A stretch of DNA of 64,000 bases from Veillonella magna DSM 19857 (GCF_000428745.1 NZ_AUAN01000003.1:110797-174796); one strand, 5' to 3'; shown: positions 35,677 through 44,899, counted from the first letter of the stretch. The notes: a model not told the origin generated them from the letters alone. Numbers and translations are program-made.

Positions 35677-35713
35677 TATATAGGTTCACTGTGACTATAA
35701 AGTAATTAACAAT

Positions 35714-35776
35714 AAAAACACCCTTATATTTAGGTGCTTGGAAAAACGAGGCACGTAGAATATAAGGGTGTTTTTT
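35714..35776. terminator. Bidirectional terminator
   Basis: A 17-bp perfect stem (35714-35730 with 35759-35775) encloses a smaller hairpin and ends in TTTTTT. The mirrored A-tract suits the convergent minus-strand gene. Confidence 0.92.
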
Positions 35777-35854
35777 ATGCCGGGATGAGAACACTGATGG
35801 GAGTTATGGGACAAAACGTGTTAGTCTAAGAGTCGATGGAGCTTGGTCCACTTC

Positions 35855-37519
35855 CTACAAGGAGTTATTGCTATACAGAAGATATTTTCCCACTACCCTT
35901 TGCGGTGTTACGTACTGGCTGATGGGCAATGCAGTAAAGTACTTTTCCTTGGATGTTGGCACTAAGATAATTACAGGGGTAGAAGGTTTGATACGCATTT
36001 CTTGGGCAACATCGTTAGGAAATTTTTTAGGCATACCTTCTCTAAACGATTGCCACCGACTTGTGTTGGGTATATCGTCCGGCAATAATAAATAGGCTTC
36101 GCGACCGCTGTAGAAATTAAAGGAAGTGGCAAAGGTGTAATAGATATAGATATCGCCTGTATAGTCCTTTGGTATAGCGGTCGAAGCTTCGCGAGCGGAA
36201 GCGTCTTCGATAACAGGTAACAGCGCATAGGATAACGTGCCGTAGAAAACAATCATAGCTATAATGACGGATCCGAGAAGGCGTAAACGATGACGGTAAT
36301 GCTGAAGGATGAGCAGGGCGTCGACTATAGCCATACTCCAAATGGCCAGACGAGCTTCGGGAAAGAACAGTGGTGCTGCGATGGATAGACCTGACAGCAA
36401 AAGAAAAAAGGGAAGAACCATAACCGGTAGCGTCAAGCGTTTGGAAGATAGACGTGCGGATAGGCGAAGAGCACCATCGGCGATAAGGTAGGTCAGTGGA
36501 ATTAGGGCAATGAAGGTATAGGTTATATACTTGGTTGACATAAGTGAGTAAAATAATAACGTACCCATAAGCCAAACAAGAGTATAAACGATAAGCGGCG
36601 ATAAGTGGCGGCGCAGTCGTAACAGTTGACGCATTTCATAAATGATAAGACCGGTCCAAGGTAGAATTTGTACTACCAAAAGGAGTAAGTAATAATACCA
36701 AACGTCCATTTCGGGATGTTCGGATACAGTAGCACGTACTACATTATGAAGTCCGAGAAATTCCATTACATAGTCGGCCCCGTGTAGGTAATACATGTAG
36801 CCATACCATGGCACGGCTACAAGAGCGCATATGAAAAGCCCCCATGGAGAAAAGAGACGTAAACAATCTTTATAGCGACGGGTAAAGAGACAATAGATGA
36901 GGAGAATCAGTCCCGGCAATACAAGACCTACAGGACCTTTGGTAAGAATAGAAAGACCGGCACAAGCATAGGCAATGATAATATGTTTCGTAGCTAATGG
37001 TGAAGTTGCTTTAGCAGTATCGGTAGTTAGGTTAGCGTGTGTGGTATACGTGTTGAGTCCTTGATAGGCATGATAGAAAATTCCTAAGGTGAACAAATAC
37101 AAATAACCATCGGTGACGATGGCATGAGAGATATACCAAAATTGAAGCGAGGTGCCTAAGACAGCAGCGGCTATAAGACCGGGCAGATACCGGTGAGTTA
37201 ATTTACGCCACACTAAAAATGTAGTACCGATAGTAAGTGCAGCGGTACAAAGTGACGGCAAGCGGAGCGCAAAGTCGCTGTTGCCGAAAAGTGACATAGA
37301 CGCTAACAGCCCCCAATATACCAGGATAGGTTTATCAAACCATGGTGCACCATAGATACGCGGTGTTAAATAATCGTGAGCCTGCATCATTTCAGTAGCG
37401 GTAAGCACGTAATTGGATTCTACCGGATCGGTGACGGGCATATGCCATGTAAAGAGAGAATAGAATAAAAAGGTAAAAACGGCTAAGCCACCGGCCGTTA
37501 AGTAATCGCGCTTTGTCAT
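35855..37519 (-). CDS. ArnT-like glycosyltransferase, GT39/PMT family
   Basis: This is a polytopic membrane glycosyltransferase (554 residues) using a polyprenyl-phosphate sugar donor. The first periplasmic loop TDPVESNYVLTATEMMQAHDYLTPRI, with its conserved acidic residues and downstream WFDKPILVYW, is the ArnT/PMT pattern. About 11-12 helices follow, then a C-terminal extracytoplasmic domain. Acceptor could be lipid A or another envelope glycan; no arn genes are nearby. AAAGGAGAT is the ribosome site on the minus strand. Confidence 0.88.
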   Translation of the reverse strand: MTKRDYLTAGGLAVFTFLFYSLFTWHMPVTDPVESNYVLTATEMMQAHDYLTPRIYGAPWFDKPILVYWGLLASMSLFGNSDFALRLPSLCTAALTIGTTFLVWRKLTHRYLPGLIAAAVLGTSLQFWYISHAIVTDGYLYLFTLGIFYHAYQGLNTYTTHANLTTDTAKATSPLATKHIIIAYACAGLSILTKGPVGLVLPGLILLIYCLFTRRYKDCLRLFSPWGLFICALVAVPWYGYMYYLHGADYVMEFLGLHNVVRATVSEHPEMDVWYYYLLLLVVQILPWTGLIIYEMRQLLRLRRHLSPLIVYTLVWLMGTLLFYSLMSTKYITYTFIALIPLTYLIADGALRLSARLSSKRLTLPVMVLPFFLLLSGLSIAAPLFFPEARLAIWSMAIVDALLILQHYRHRLRLLGSVIIAMIVFYGTLSYALLPVIEDASAREASTAIPKDYTGDIYIYYTFATSFNFYSGREAYLLLPDDIPNTSRWQSFREGMPKKFPNDVAQEMRIKPSTPVIILVPTSKEKYFTALPISQYVTPQRVVGKYLLYSNNSL

Positions 37520-37684
37520 AAGTATCTCCTTTGATTTGCTTGTTATGGTAGAAAGGTTAGTGCATTATCGGGAAAAACCGCCTATAATAAGACCATAACA
37601 GACTATTGTATATATGATAGCATTATACGAGCGTAACGCATAGCGATTGGACCATGCGAATTTTCTATAAAGGGGCGTGACAAT

Positions 37685-38647
37685 TTGATAACGCATATCT
37701 TCCTTACAACAATAGTTCCTATTTTGGCGATGGTAGCAATTGGTTTTGCTATGGATCGTAAATTTTCTATGGACTTGGATACTTTGAGTAAAATTAATTT
37801 TTACGTTGTATCGCCGGCCTTTTTGTTTACCAACACTTACACATATGTATTTACGCCGGAAAGCAGCCAAGTTATTTGGTTGACTGTTATTGGCTTTGCG
37901 GTGACTTGGTTGGGAAGTTGGTTGCTAGAACGCGCATCACGTATGGATACGGCGCGAGCAGGTATTATGCGTAATGCGATTTTGTTCAATAACTGCGGAA
38001 ATATCGGAGTTCCGTTAATCGTTTTTATTTACTCTAATGAACCTTTTTTGCAAGGTGGTGAAGCGATTTGGTTACAAGCGGCAATCGGCATTCAAATTGT
38101 AGTGTTTGCTTTTCAAAATATTGTAACTAATAGCTTTGGTTTTTATTTTGCCGGTTCGGGTAAAATGAGCGCACGCGATGCATTGGCTATTGTATTTAAG
38201 ATGCCGATCATTTATTCTATTGCTTTGGCGTTAGTTCTCAATGTAGGTGGTGTGCCGATTAAGAACACGCCGATTTGGCCTATTATTTCTAATATCAGTA
38301 ATGCGTTGGTAATGATTGCCCTTTTTACCTTGGGGGTGCAATTATCGCGGACGCCTTTTAATTTTTGGAGTGGCCCCGTGCTTTGGGGGAGTGCGGGACG
38401 ACTTATTATGGGTCCATTTCTCATGTGGCTTACCATTGTAGGCTATAGTTTGTGGATAGAACCGGTAGGATCGTTGGTAAGCCAAGTACTTATTATTTCG
38501 GCGGCTGTTCCCAGTGGAGTTACGACAGCACTTATCGCGGCAATTCTCCACAGTCATGCGGATTATGCGACTCAGCTGGTAGTTGCGACTACCGTATTGT
38601 CTGTAGTAACATTACCTTGTGTGATTATGTTTTCGTCGTGGCTGTGA
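37685..38647 (+). CDS. AEC-family transporter (second copy)
   Basis: This 320-residue membrane carrier is a paralogue of the one at 19.6 kb, with the same FNNCGNIGVPLIVFIYS crossover motif and the same C-terminal AAVPSGVTTALIAAILHSHADYATQLVVATTVLS layout. The start is TTG at 37685, nine bases after GGGGCG; no in-frame ATG lies near. It is divergent from the glycosyltransferase gene and ends at its own terminator. Confidence 0.9.
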   Translation: MITHIFLTTIVPILAMVAIGFAMDRKFSMDLDTLSKINFYVVSPAFLFTNTYTYVFTPESSQVIWLTVIGFAVTWLGSWLLERASRMDTARAGIMRNAILFNNCGNIGVPLIVFIYSNEPFLQGGEAIWLQAAIGIQIVVFAFQNIVTNSFGFYFAGSGKMSARDALAIVFKMPIIYSIALALVLNVGGVPIKNTPIWPIISNISNALVMIALFTLGVQLSRTPFNFWSGPVLWGSAGRLIMGPFLMWLTIVGYSLWIEPVGSLVSQVLIISAAVPSGVTTALIAAILHSHADYATQLVVATTVLSVVTLPCVIMFSSWL

Positions 38648-38674
38648 AAATAGTTAGTCCGAGTATGAATGTAG

Positions 38675-38716
38675 AAAAGAGACCTCTTTGCATTATGGCA
38701 AGGAGGTCTCTTTTTT
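38675..38716. terminator. Terminator after the second AEC gene
   Basis: A 12-bp stem (38675-38686 with 38703-38714) around a 16-nt loop is followed by T residues. The A-tract at the left base may also serve the convergent hydrolase gene. Confidence 0.9.
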
Positions 38717-38788
38717 ATTGTCGTCTCATCGGTTGGCGGAAATATTTATCTCTTAATAGGTTGTAAATTTATTTCAAATGTATTTTAT

Positions 38789-40036
38789 TTACCATTGAAA
38801 ACTATCGCTGGAGGCAGCTTTTAAAAGGCTTTCTAAGTAGCGTGCACCAAGTACGATGTCGTCAAGATCAATGTGTTCGGCCGGATTGTGGCTAATACCG
38901 TTTTTACAAGGAATGAATACCATACCAACCTTGGTGTAGTCACCCCAGTTCATGGCATCATGACCGGCACCACTGGGGAGTAACATATATGGATAACCGT
39001 TGTCGACCGCTACTTTTTCCATGAATGTCAGCATTTCCGGGGCAATAGGAAGCGGTGTTTGTTTAGACATTTCGTAAGTATCGATGACGATATCTCGTTT
39101 TTGAGCTACGCGTTGGATATTGTCTAAGATATGATCCACAACTTGCTTTTTAGCTTCAGCGGAAATACTGCGGATATCTATGCCTAAGGTAACTTCGCCG
39201 GGGATAACATTCATTACGCCGGGTACTGCATCAATAACTCCGACGGTAGCAACTACCGCAGGATGATTGGTTGCCTTGGCTGTAGCTTCTACATCTAAAA
39301 TGATTTCAGCAGCTGCGCATAAGCCATCCCGGCGAAGAGGCATCGGGGTGGCACCGCTGTGGTTGGCCGTGCCGTGAATACTTACTTTGTATCGAGTCGG
39401 AGCGGAAATGCCGGTAACGATACCTAGAGGGCAGCCGGCTTCTTCCAGAACACTACCCTGTTCGATGTGTAATTCGAAGAATGCCTTTAAAGGGGATGTG
39501 TAAGGATCACTGCCTACTAAATCCGGTGAAAGACCACGGGATTTTAGTACATCGTATAAGGTGTTACCGTCTTTATCGGTACGCTCCTTTAAAAATTCCG
39601 GCGTTAATTCGCCGCGCATAGCTTGGCTGCCTAATGTGGCCACTCCGAAACGGCTAGATTCTTCGCACATGAAGAGGACAATTTCGATTGGACAATCCAA
39701 TTCAATACCATCTTCTTGAATGCTTTGCAAGGCTTCGATGGCAGCTACGATGCCCGACAGCCCGTCATAGTGACCGCCCATGGGGACACTATCGGTGTGG
39801 GAGCCAACCATAATAGCCGGAGCATTAGGATTTTTGCCTTCTAAACGAGCAATAACATTGCCGAAGGAGTCCTCGCGAACTTTCATGCCTAAGGACTCTA
39901 AGCGAGCAATTAAAAATGCGCGGGCTTGCCAGTCTGGATCGGTAAATGCCAGACGATTGATACCTGGAATACCGGGGATAACGCTGACAGTCCTGATGAC
40001 ATTAAAGTGTGTGGTAATACGTTCCTTGTTAATCAT
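38789..40036 (-). CDS. M20-family Zn-dependent amidohydrolase (N-carbamoyl-L-amino acid hydrolase/allantoate type)
   Basis: This 415-residue metalloenzyme would hydrolyse N-carbamoyl amino acids, ureidoglycolate-type compounds or allantoate. Metal-binding elements are VGSHTDSVPMGGHYDG, CEESSRFG, ELHIEQG and the C-terminal PSGAGHDAMNW. Precise specificity is not readable. The start at 40036 (MINKERITTHF) matches the family beginning but has no strong ribosome site. An in-frame TTG at 40093 would add 19 residues. A short out-of-frame reading frame with a good ribosome site lies between them. Confidence 0.9.
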   Translation of the reverse strand: MINKERITTHFNVIRTVSVIPGIPGINRLAFTDPDWQARAFLIARLESLGMKVREDSFGNVIARLEGKNPNAPAIMVGSHTDSVPMGGHYDGLSGIVAAIEALQSIQEDGIELDCPIEIVLFMCEESSRFGVATLGSQAMRGELTPEFLKERTDKDGNTLYDVLKSRGLSPDLVGSDPYTSPLKAFFELHIEQGSVLEEAGCPLGIVTGISAPTRYKVSIHGTANHSGATPMPLRRDGLCAAAEIILDVEATAKATNHPAVVATVGVIDAVPGVMNVIPGEVTLGIDIRSISAEAKKQVVDHILDNIQRVAQKRDIVIDTYEMSKQTPLPIAPEMLTFMEKVAVDNGYPYMLLPSGAGHDAMNWGDYTKVGMVFIPCKNGISHNPAEHIDLDDIVLGARYLESLLKAASSDSFQW

Positions 40037-40040
40037 AAGC

Positions 40041-40070
40041 TTATACTGTATGTACGGCAGAACCGCACAT
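40041..40070 (-). CDS. Possible nine-codon leader peptide
   Basis: A minus-strand ATG at 40070, with AAAGGAAG at 40080-40073, opens a nine-codon frame (MCGSAVHTV) that stops at 40041, four bases before the hydrolase ATG. It has the better ribosome site of the two. It could couple translation of the hydrolase or be a chance frame. Confidence 0.3.
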   Translation of the reverse strand: MCGSAVHTV

Positions 40071-40333
40071 CGCTTCCTTTCTATTAGAATCAAATAACTG
40101 TTATGTTTATTATAGCATTATGCAAAGGATAAAAAAGTATTTTATTTTATTTTCATTTATCTAGCCTATACTTACCATGTATAGGCCTGTCTAGGCTTTT
40201 GTAGAAAACATGGTATAATAGGGCTGTACGGCCATCGAAGGTCGTATCCCGAATAGTCGTAAGTAATATGTAGAAGCGGAGATGCCGTACGATGGTTGAC
40301 GGTTATTTGCTGCTTGGTACAGACGGAGGGTAT

Positions 40334-41011
40334 ATGAACTGGAAACAAGTAATGATGACAACATTGGTTTGTGTAAGTGTGTCGGCATCAGCCGGAGCCG
40401 CAAGTCATGGTATGCAAGAAGTACGTCCTAATGATTGGGCATATAAAGCGTTGGTAACGTTAGTTAAGCATGGCGCTATTACGGACACTCGTGGGTTGGT
40501 ACTGGGAACACAGTCCTATACTCGTTATGAATTGACGCCGTTAATAGCAGAGGTTGTAGAAAAGCGCGAAGTAATGAATGATAGTGACAAGCAACTTGCT
40601 ATTCGTCTATATAAGGAATATCGCGATGATTTGATGGATTATGAAGTAGAATTAGAAAAACGAGAAAACAGGCGGGTATTGTCCGATGAAGAAATCGCAC
40701 ATAAGATGGATAACTTTCATATCGATACGAACCGCGTAAAGGTTGGCGGTGAGGTGCGTATCCGATATGCAAACGGGGCCGGCCGTCACAGTAAAAATGA
40801 TGCGAGGGCTTTGTTAGAGTTTACTATCGGTGGACCTGGAAAATCGGCACCGGATGAATTACAGCCTATTCAAAGAGGTGTAGTCGTATCTGCCGGTGAA
40901 GCTGTTACATCTACACCGGCTGAAGAAGCCGCACAGGATGTTAAGAAGGAAACGAAGCATTCCAATGATTCCGGTAATACCCCTTCGAATGAAAACGTAA
41001 TACAGCCATAG
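40334..41011 (+). CDS. Exported SLH-domain protein, OmpM-like N-terminus without barrel
   Basis: The 225-residue protein has a signal peptide with cleavage likely after SASAGAAS, then an SLH-like segment (VRPNDWAYKALVTLVKHGAI), a short charged helix (EYRDDLMDYEVELEKRENR) and a strand-like segment VGGEVRIRYANG. This order matches the start of OmpM porins of Negativicutes, where SLH and coil tether the outer membrane to peptidoglycan. The beta-barrel that should follow is missing, replaced by a disordered Pro/Glu-rich tail. The start at 40334 follows GGAGGG. Confidence 0.7.
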   Translation: MNWKQVMMTTLVCVSVSASAGAASHGMQEVRPNDWAYKALVTLVKHGAITDTRGLVLGTQSYTRYELTPLIAEVVEKREVMNDSDKQLAIRLYKEYRDDLMDYEVELEKRENRRVLSDEEIAHKMDNFHIDTNRVKVGGEVRIRYANGAGRHSKNDARALLEFTIGGPGKSAPDELQPIQRGVVVSAGEAVTSTPAEEAAQDVKKETKHSNDSGNTPSNENVIQP

Positions 41012-41037
41012 TAGCTGTGGTGGGGAGGTAGTTATAG

Positions 41038-42294
41038 ATGATAAAAAAATTGAAGGAACAGTTGACGACCATGCATCAGAAGAATATGCAGGTATCAGAG
41101 GTGTTCCGCTATATTGGGCCGGGAATTATCGTGACGGTAGGTTTTATTGATCCCGGTAACTGGGCCGCTAATTTAGCTGCCGGTGCCAGCTTTGGATATA
41201 ATTTACTTTGGGTGGTTACATTGTCGACGATTATGTTGATCTTGTTACAACATAATGTGGCACACCTAGGCATTGTTACGGGGCGATGCTTGTCAGAGTG
41301 TACATACCAGTTTTTACCGCGATGGTTATCTCGCATATTGCTTAGTACAGCCGGTATTGCGGCCGCAGCGACGGCTTTAGCAGAATTTATCGGCGCGGCC
41401 ATAGCGTTAAAAATGCTGTTTCATATTCCCCTTTTGTGGGGATCGATACTGACGGCCTTGGTTTGTACAGGCATGCTGGTCACGAACTCTTATAGTAAAT
41501 TAGAAAAAATTATTGCCGGTTTTGTATCGCTCATTGCGCTGGCTTACTTGGCAGAGCTTTCTATGGTGCATATTGATTGGCCTTTGGCGGGATGCTCGTG
41601 GGTGTCTCCGACATTACCGAATGAATCGATGCTGGTAGTACTCAGCATACTGGGGGCCGTAATTATGCCGCATAACTTGTTTTTACATTCGGAGATTATT
41701 CAGAGTCGGCAGTTCAACAAGCAGGATCCGGCTATTATGCGAAAGCAGTTGCGCTATGAGTTTATGGACACCATTTTTTCTATGGGAATTGGTTGGGCAA
41801 TTAATTCGGCTATGATTTTGTTGGCGGCGGCTACCTTTTTTGTTGAGGGCATTGAAGTTACGGAATTGGAACAGGCGCAGGAATTGTTAGTACCACTTAT
41901 TGGTCCATCGGCGGGTGTTATTTTTGCGATAGCTTTGCTCTTTGCCGGTTTTGCATCATCAGCTACGGCGGGGATGGCCGGTGCCAGCATTTTTGCCGGT
42001 ATGTTTGGCGAGTCCTATGATATGAAAGATTTGCACAGTCGCGTAGGTCTAGCATTAACTTACGTTCCGGCATTGGTTCTTATTATGTTTATACAGGACT
42101 CGTTTAAGGCGCTGCTAGTATCGCAAATGTTTTTGAGTTTGCAGTTACCGATTACAATTTTTTTACAGCTTTATCTGACAGGTTCTTCTTCCGTAATGGG
42201 AGTATATAAGAACAGAAAGTCGACGAGCATCATGCTGTGGAGTATCGGGATTATCGTGACAGTGATGAATATTTATTTGCTGTGTGTAGCCTAG
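41038..42294 (+). CDS. mntH: Nramp-family divalent metal (Mn/Fe) transporter
   Basis: MntH is a proton-coupled importer of Mn(II)/Fe(II). The 418-residue protein has about 11 helices, with the metal-binding DPGN in FIDPGNWAANLAAG (helix 1) and the MPHN motif in AVIMPHNLFLHSEII (helix 6). It starts 26 bases after the SLH-protein gene, with GGGGAGG upstream, and could share its transcript. I see no Mn riboswitch or MntR palindrome directly upstream. Confidence 0.95.
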   Translation: MIKKLKEQLTTMHQKNMQVSEVFRYIGPGIIVTVGFIDPGNWAANLAAGASFGYNLLWVVTLSTIMLILLQHNVAHLGIVTGRCLSECTYQFLPRWLSRILLSTAGIAAAATALAEFIGAAIALKMLFHIPLLWGSILTALVCTGMLVTNSYSKLEKIIAGFVSLIALAYLAELSMVHIDWPLAGCSWVSPTLPNESMLVVLSILGAVIMPHNLFLHSEIIQSRQFNKQDPAIMRKQLRYEFMDTIFSMGIGWAINSAMILLAAATFFVEGIEVTELEQAQELLVPLIGPSAGVIFAIALLFAGFASSATAGMAGASIFAGMFGESYDMKDLHSRVGLALTYVPALVLIMFIQDSFKALLVSQMFLSLQLPITIFLQLYLTGSSSVMGVYKNRKSTSIMLWSIGIIVTVMNIYLLCVA

Positions 42295-42312
42295 GCAGAA
42301 GTCTTATGGATA

Positions 42313-42333
42313 TGTGATGTTAGATATATCACA
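42313..42333. promoter_or_regulatory. Inverted repeat ahead of the 42.4-kb gene
   Basis: TGTGAT (42313-42318) and ATCACA (42328-42333) form a perfect 6-9-6 palindrome just upstream of an extended -10 (TGC TATAAT, 42348-42356). A repressor or activator site is plausible. Confidence 0.4.
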
Positions 42334-42398
42334 AATATGGCTTGTCGTGCTATAATGATAAAACGTAACTCCGGTGAGGGTAATATGAGGAGGATATA

Positions 42399-43001
42399 AT
42401 GGCAGAAAAAGAAAATGAAAAACACACAGATAAAAAAGTATCCGATTATGAAGAAGTGGTTAATGAAGTGGCAGAAGAATTGTTAGCACAGTTGGCTTTC
42501 AGTGATGACGGTTCGGTTATTGAAATGTTTGAAGCAGGCAACTATGATCCGTGGCAGTTATTTTTATTCTTCGGTGCGGTAGAAAAAGCATTGCTTCAGT
42601 ACCGTACGGATAAGCGTTGCAAAACCGTGTATATTCAGGTACCGCCGGAAGGATTGGCTACGCATGTGCCACCGGTTACGCCAATCAGCACGTTGTTAAA
42701 GCATCTTAGTTTTGAGCGTATTGATGATTTTATGAATGATCGTTTGGAAATAGGCCGAGTGGTATATAATAGTCAGGAAATGGTGTACGAAGGTGCAGAT
42801 GTAAAAAATCGTCACGTTGTTATTCTCTGTGATATCATGCGCAAGGGTTCTGATTATCTGAATGAAATAATTAGTCTATGTCATGAAAATAAGGCATCTC
42901 ACGTAGTAGCGGTGCCGCTGATGTTATGGAACCCGGAATTAGAAGAACCGTCCGATAATGAGGGACAAGGAAAAAGCAATGAAGGTCATCGTCTCTCCTA
43001 G
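42399..43001 (+). CDS. Unrecognised cytosolic protein, possibly phosphoribosyltransferase-like
   Basis: I do not recognise the family. The 200-residue acidic protein has no signal or membrane segment. The segment RHVVILCDIMRKGSDYLNEIISLCHENKASHVVAVPLML resembles the strand-acidic loop-helix-strand of phosphoribosyltransferase-like folds, in which the PRPP loop reads like VDDVxxTGxT; here it is degenerate, so catalysis is doubtful. AGGAGG precedes the ATG. The end overlaps the start of yaaA by 23 bases, implying coexpression. Confidence 0.75.
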   Translation: MAEKENEKHTDKKVSDYEEVVNEVAEELLAQLAFSDDGSVIEMFEAGNYDPWQLFLFFGAVEKALLQYRTDKRCKTVYIQVPPEGLATHVPPVTPISTLLKHLSFERIDDFMNDRLEIGRVVYNSQEMVYEGADVKNRHVVILCDIMRKGSDYLNEIISLCHENKASHVVAVPLMLWNPELEEPSDNEGQGKSNEGHRLS

Positions 43002-43704
43002 TAAGACTAAAAAAATAAAAGGGATACCAACGGCTCCATTGTTTGATGCGGCTATGACGGAACGCATTGTAAAGCATATGCAGAGTTTGTCCTTAGAGGC
43101 CATAGGAAAGGCCTTGAAGCTTACTCAGGAAAAAGCGATTGGAGTACAGGAATTTTTTACTCATTATGATGAGGCTCCCACGGGGTGTGCTGCCGAAAGC
43201 TATAATGGATTGGCTTTTAAAAATTTAAGTTGGGAAACATTGGATGAAGAATCTAAAACGTACGGAAAAGACGTGCTGATTGTTTTGTCGGCGCTGTATG
43301 GTGTACTTACTCCGGAAAGTCCTGTTAAGGACTATCGATTAGATTTGGTAGACGGTGTGCTGAAAGATCGCAAGGAGACACTGTATGATTGGTGGTGTCC
43401 TTCCGTAACGAGCTACTTTGCCAATGAAGATTGGATTTTAAATTTAGCATCAAAAGAGTATGCCAAGTTAGTGAACCACCCGCGTATGGTAACGGTAGAA
43501 TTTTTAGAGGAAAAGAATGGAGTTTGGAAGCAGCTGAGCACATCGTCTAAGCAGATGCGTGGGCGATTGGCGCGATACGTATTGGAAAAACGTGTAGCAC
43601 AACCCAGCGATCTTCCGGAGGTGCTGGATGATTTTGTTTTGGCTGGTATAAAATCAAATGAGTCGAGCCTTATTACGTATCGTCGACAGCACAAAAAAGT
43701 GTAA
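42979..43704 (+). CDS. yaaA: Peroxide stress protein YaaA (DUF328)
   Basis: YaaA limits intracellular iron and damage during peroxide stress in E. coli. The 241-residue protein has the family start MKVIVSPSKTKK, then YNGLAFKNLSWETLDEESKTYGKDVLIVLSALYGVLTP and the end KQMRGRLARYVLEKR. The start at 42979 follows AAGGA and lies inside the preceding gene. hydE begins 19 bases after the stop. Its presence beside metal and oxygen-sensitive functions (mntH, hydE) is suggestive only. Confidence 0.95.
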   Translation: MKVIVSPSKTKKIKGIPTAPLFDAAMTERIVKHMQSLSLEAIGKALKLTQEKAIGVQEFFTHYDEAPTGCAAESYNGLAFKNLSWETLDEESKTYGKDVLIVLSALYGVLTPESPVKDYRLDLVDGVLKDRKETLYDWWCPSVTSYFANEDWILNLASKEYAKLVNHPRMVTVEFLEEKNGVWKQLSTSSKQMRGRLARYVLEKRVAQPSDLPEVLDDFVLAGIKSNESSLITYRRQHKKV

Positions 43705-43723
43705 CATGTATGATGAGGTAACT

Positions 43724-44842
43724 ATGACAGTTTCAGAAATATTGCGCAAAGATTTAGCCGGGGCGGATATGCTCACGGTGGAGGAATTACGCTTCCTTAT
43801 GAATTGTACTGACCAGGCCGATTTAGATGCGATTTATAAAAAGGCCTATGAAGTTAAAGCGCGTAACGTGGATACAGTAGCATACTATAGGGGACTCATT
43901 GAATTCTCTAACCGTTGTATCAAAAATTGCAAATACTGCGGGATTCGCCGTGAAAATGATAAGACAGAACGTTTTGACATGAAGCGGGATGACATTATTC
44001 GTATGGCGCAGTGGGCTTATGATCACGAATATGGATCTATTACTTTGCAATCCGGAGAACGTACCGATGATGCGTTCGTTGATTATGTAGTGGAGCTCAT
44101 TCGAGATATCAAACGAATTGGTGACGGATCGTTAGGAATTACCATGTGTGTAGGTGAACAGTCTGAAGAAGCCTATCGTCGTATGGTAGATGCCGGTGCC
44201 AGCCGGTATTTATTGCGTATAGAAACGACGAATCGTAATTTGTATGAAACAATCCATCCTAAGGATGCGATGCACTCCTTTGATACGCGCATTGCGTGTT
44301 TGAAGGCTTTGCGGCGAGTTGGTTTCCAGGTGGGGACGGGTGTTATGATTGGATTACCGGGGCAGACAGAAGAGGATTTGGTCAATGATATTCTCTTCTA
44401 TCGAGATATGGATATTGATATGATCGGTATGGGACCCTACGTAGTACATCATGATACGCCGTTGGGACAGCAGGCGCTGGCTATGGGTATCGATAGTGAA
44501 GAAGGTAAATTACGTCGTATTCAACTGGGCCTTAAGATGATTGCGTTAACACGACTTTTCTTAAAGGATGTTAACATTGCTGCAACAACGGCACTGCAAG
44601 CTCTGGATCCGTTAGGGCGTGAAAAAGGTTTGGCGGCAGGCGCCAATATTTTGATGCCGATTATTACAATTCCGGAACATAGAGCAAAATATTTATTGTA
44701 TGATAATAAGCCTTGTGTAGATGATAATGCAGATAAGTGCAAGGATTGCTTGACTCGCCGTGTTATGTCTATCGGAGATCGTGTCGGTTGGAAGCAGAAT
44801 GGTGACTCGCGTCATTTTGGTAAAAGAACCGGTGCATTTTAA
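43724..44842 (+). CDS. hydE: [FeFe]-hydrogenase H-cluster radical SAM maturase
   Basis: HydE helps build the diiron subcluster of [FeFe]-hydrogenase. The radical-SAM CxxxCxxC motif is at 65-72 (CIKNCKYC), followed by SITLQSGERTDD, RYLLRIETTNRNLYETIHP and GTGVMIGLPGQTEEDLVND, all typical of HydE. The 372-residue length is normal. The start at 43724 has GAGGT six bases upstream; an upstream ATG at 43706 lacks one. HydF, HydG and the hydrogenase are not in the window. BioB is excluded by these HydE-specific segments. Confidence 0.93.
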   Translation: MTVSEILRKDLAGADMLTVEELRFLMNCTDQADLDAIYKKAYEVKARNVDTVAYYRGLIEFSNRCIKNCKYCGIRRENDKTERFDMKRDDIIRMAQWAYDHEYGSITLQSGERTDDAFVDYVVELIRDIKRIGDGSLGITMCVGEQSEEAYRRMVDAGASRYLLRIETTNRNLYETIHPKDAMHSFDTRIACLKALRRVGFQVGTGVMIGLPGQTEEDLVNDILFYRDMDIDMIGMGPYVVHHDTPLGQQALAMGIDSEEGKLRRIQLGLKMIALTRLFLKDVNIAATTALQALDPLGREKGLAAGANILMPIITIPEHRAKYLLYDNKPCVDDNADKCKDCLTRRVMSIGDRVGWKQNGDSRHFGKRTGAF

Positions 44843-44852
44843 TTTAAAATAA

Positions 44853-44892
44853 AAAACGGGACTGTAGCAATTAGTTGTTACAGTCCCGTTTT
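44853..44892 (+). terminator. Terminator after hydE
   Basis: An 18-bp stem (44853-44870 with 44875-44892, one G-U) with a TTAG loop ends in TTTT. Confidence 0.93.
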
Positions 44893-44899
44893 ATGAAGG

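Noticed and set aside
42313..42333. CRP/FNR site
   Set aside because: The arms TGTGA and TCACA are 11 bases apart, not the six of the CRP/FNR consensus, so I list it only as a palindrome.
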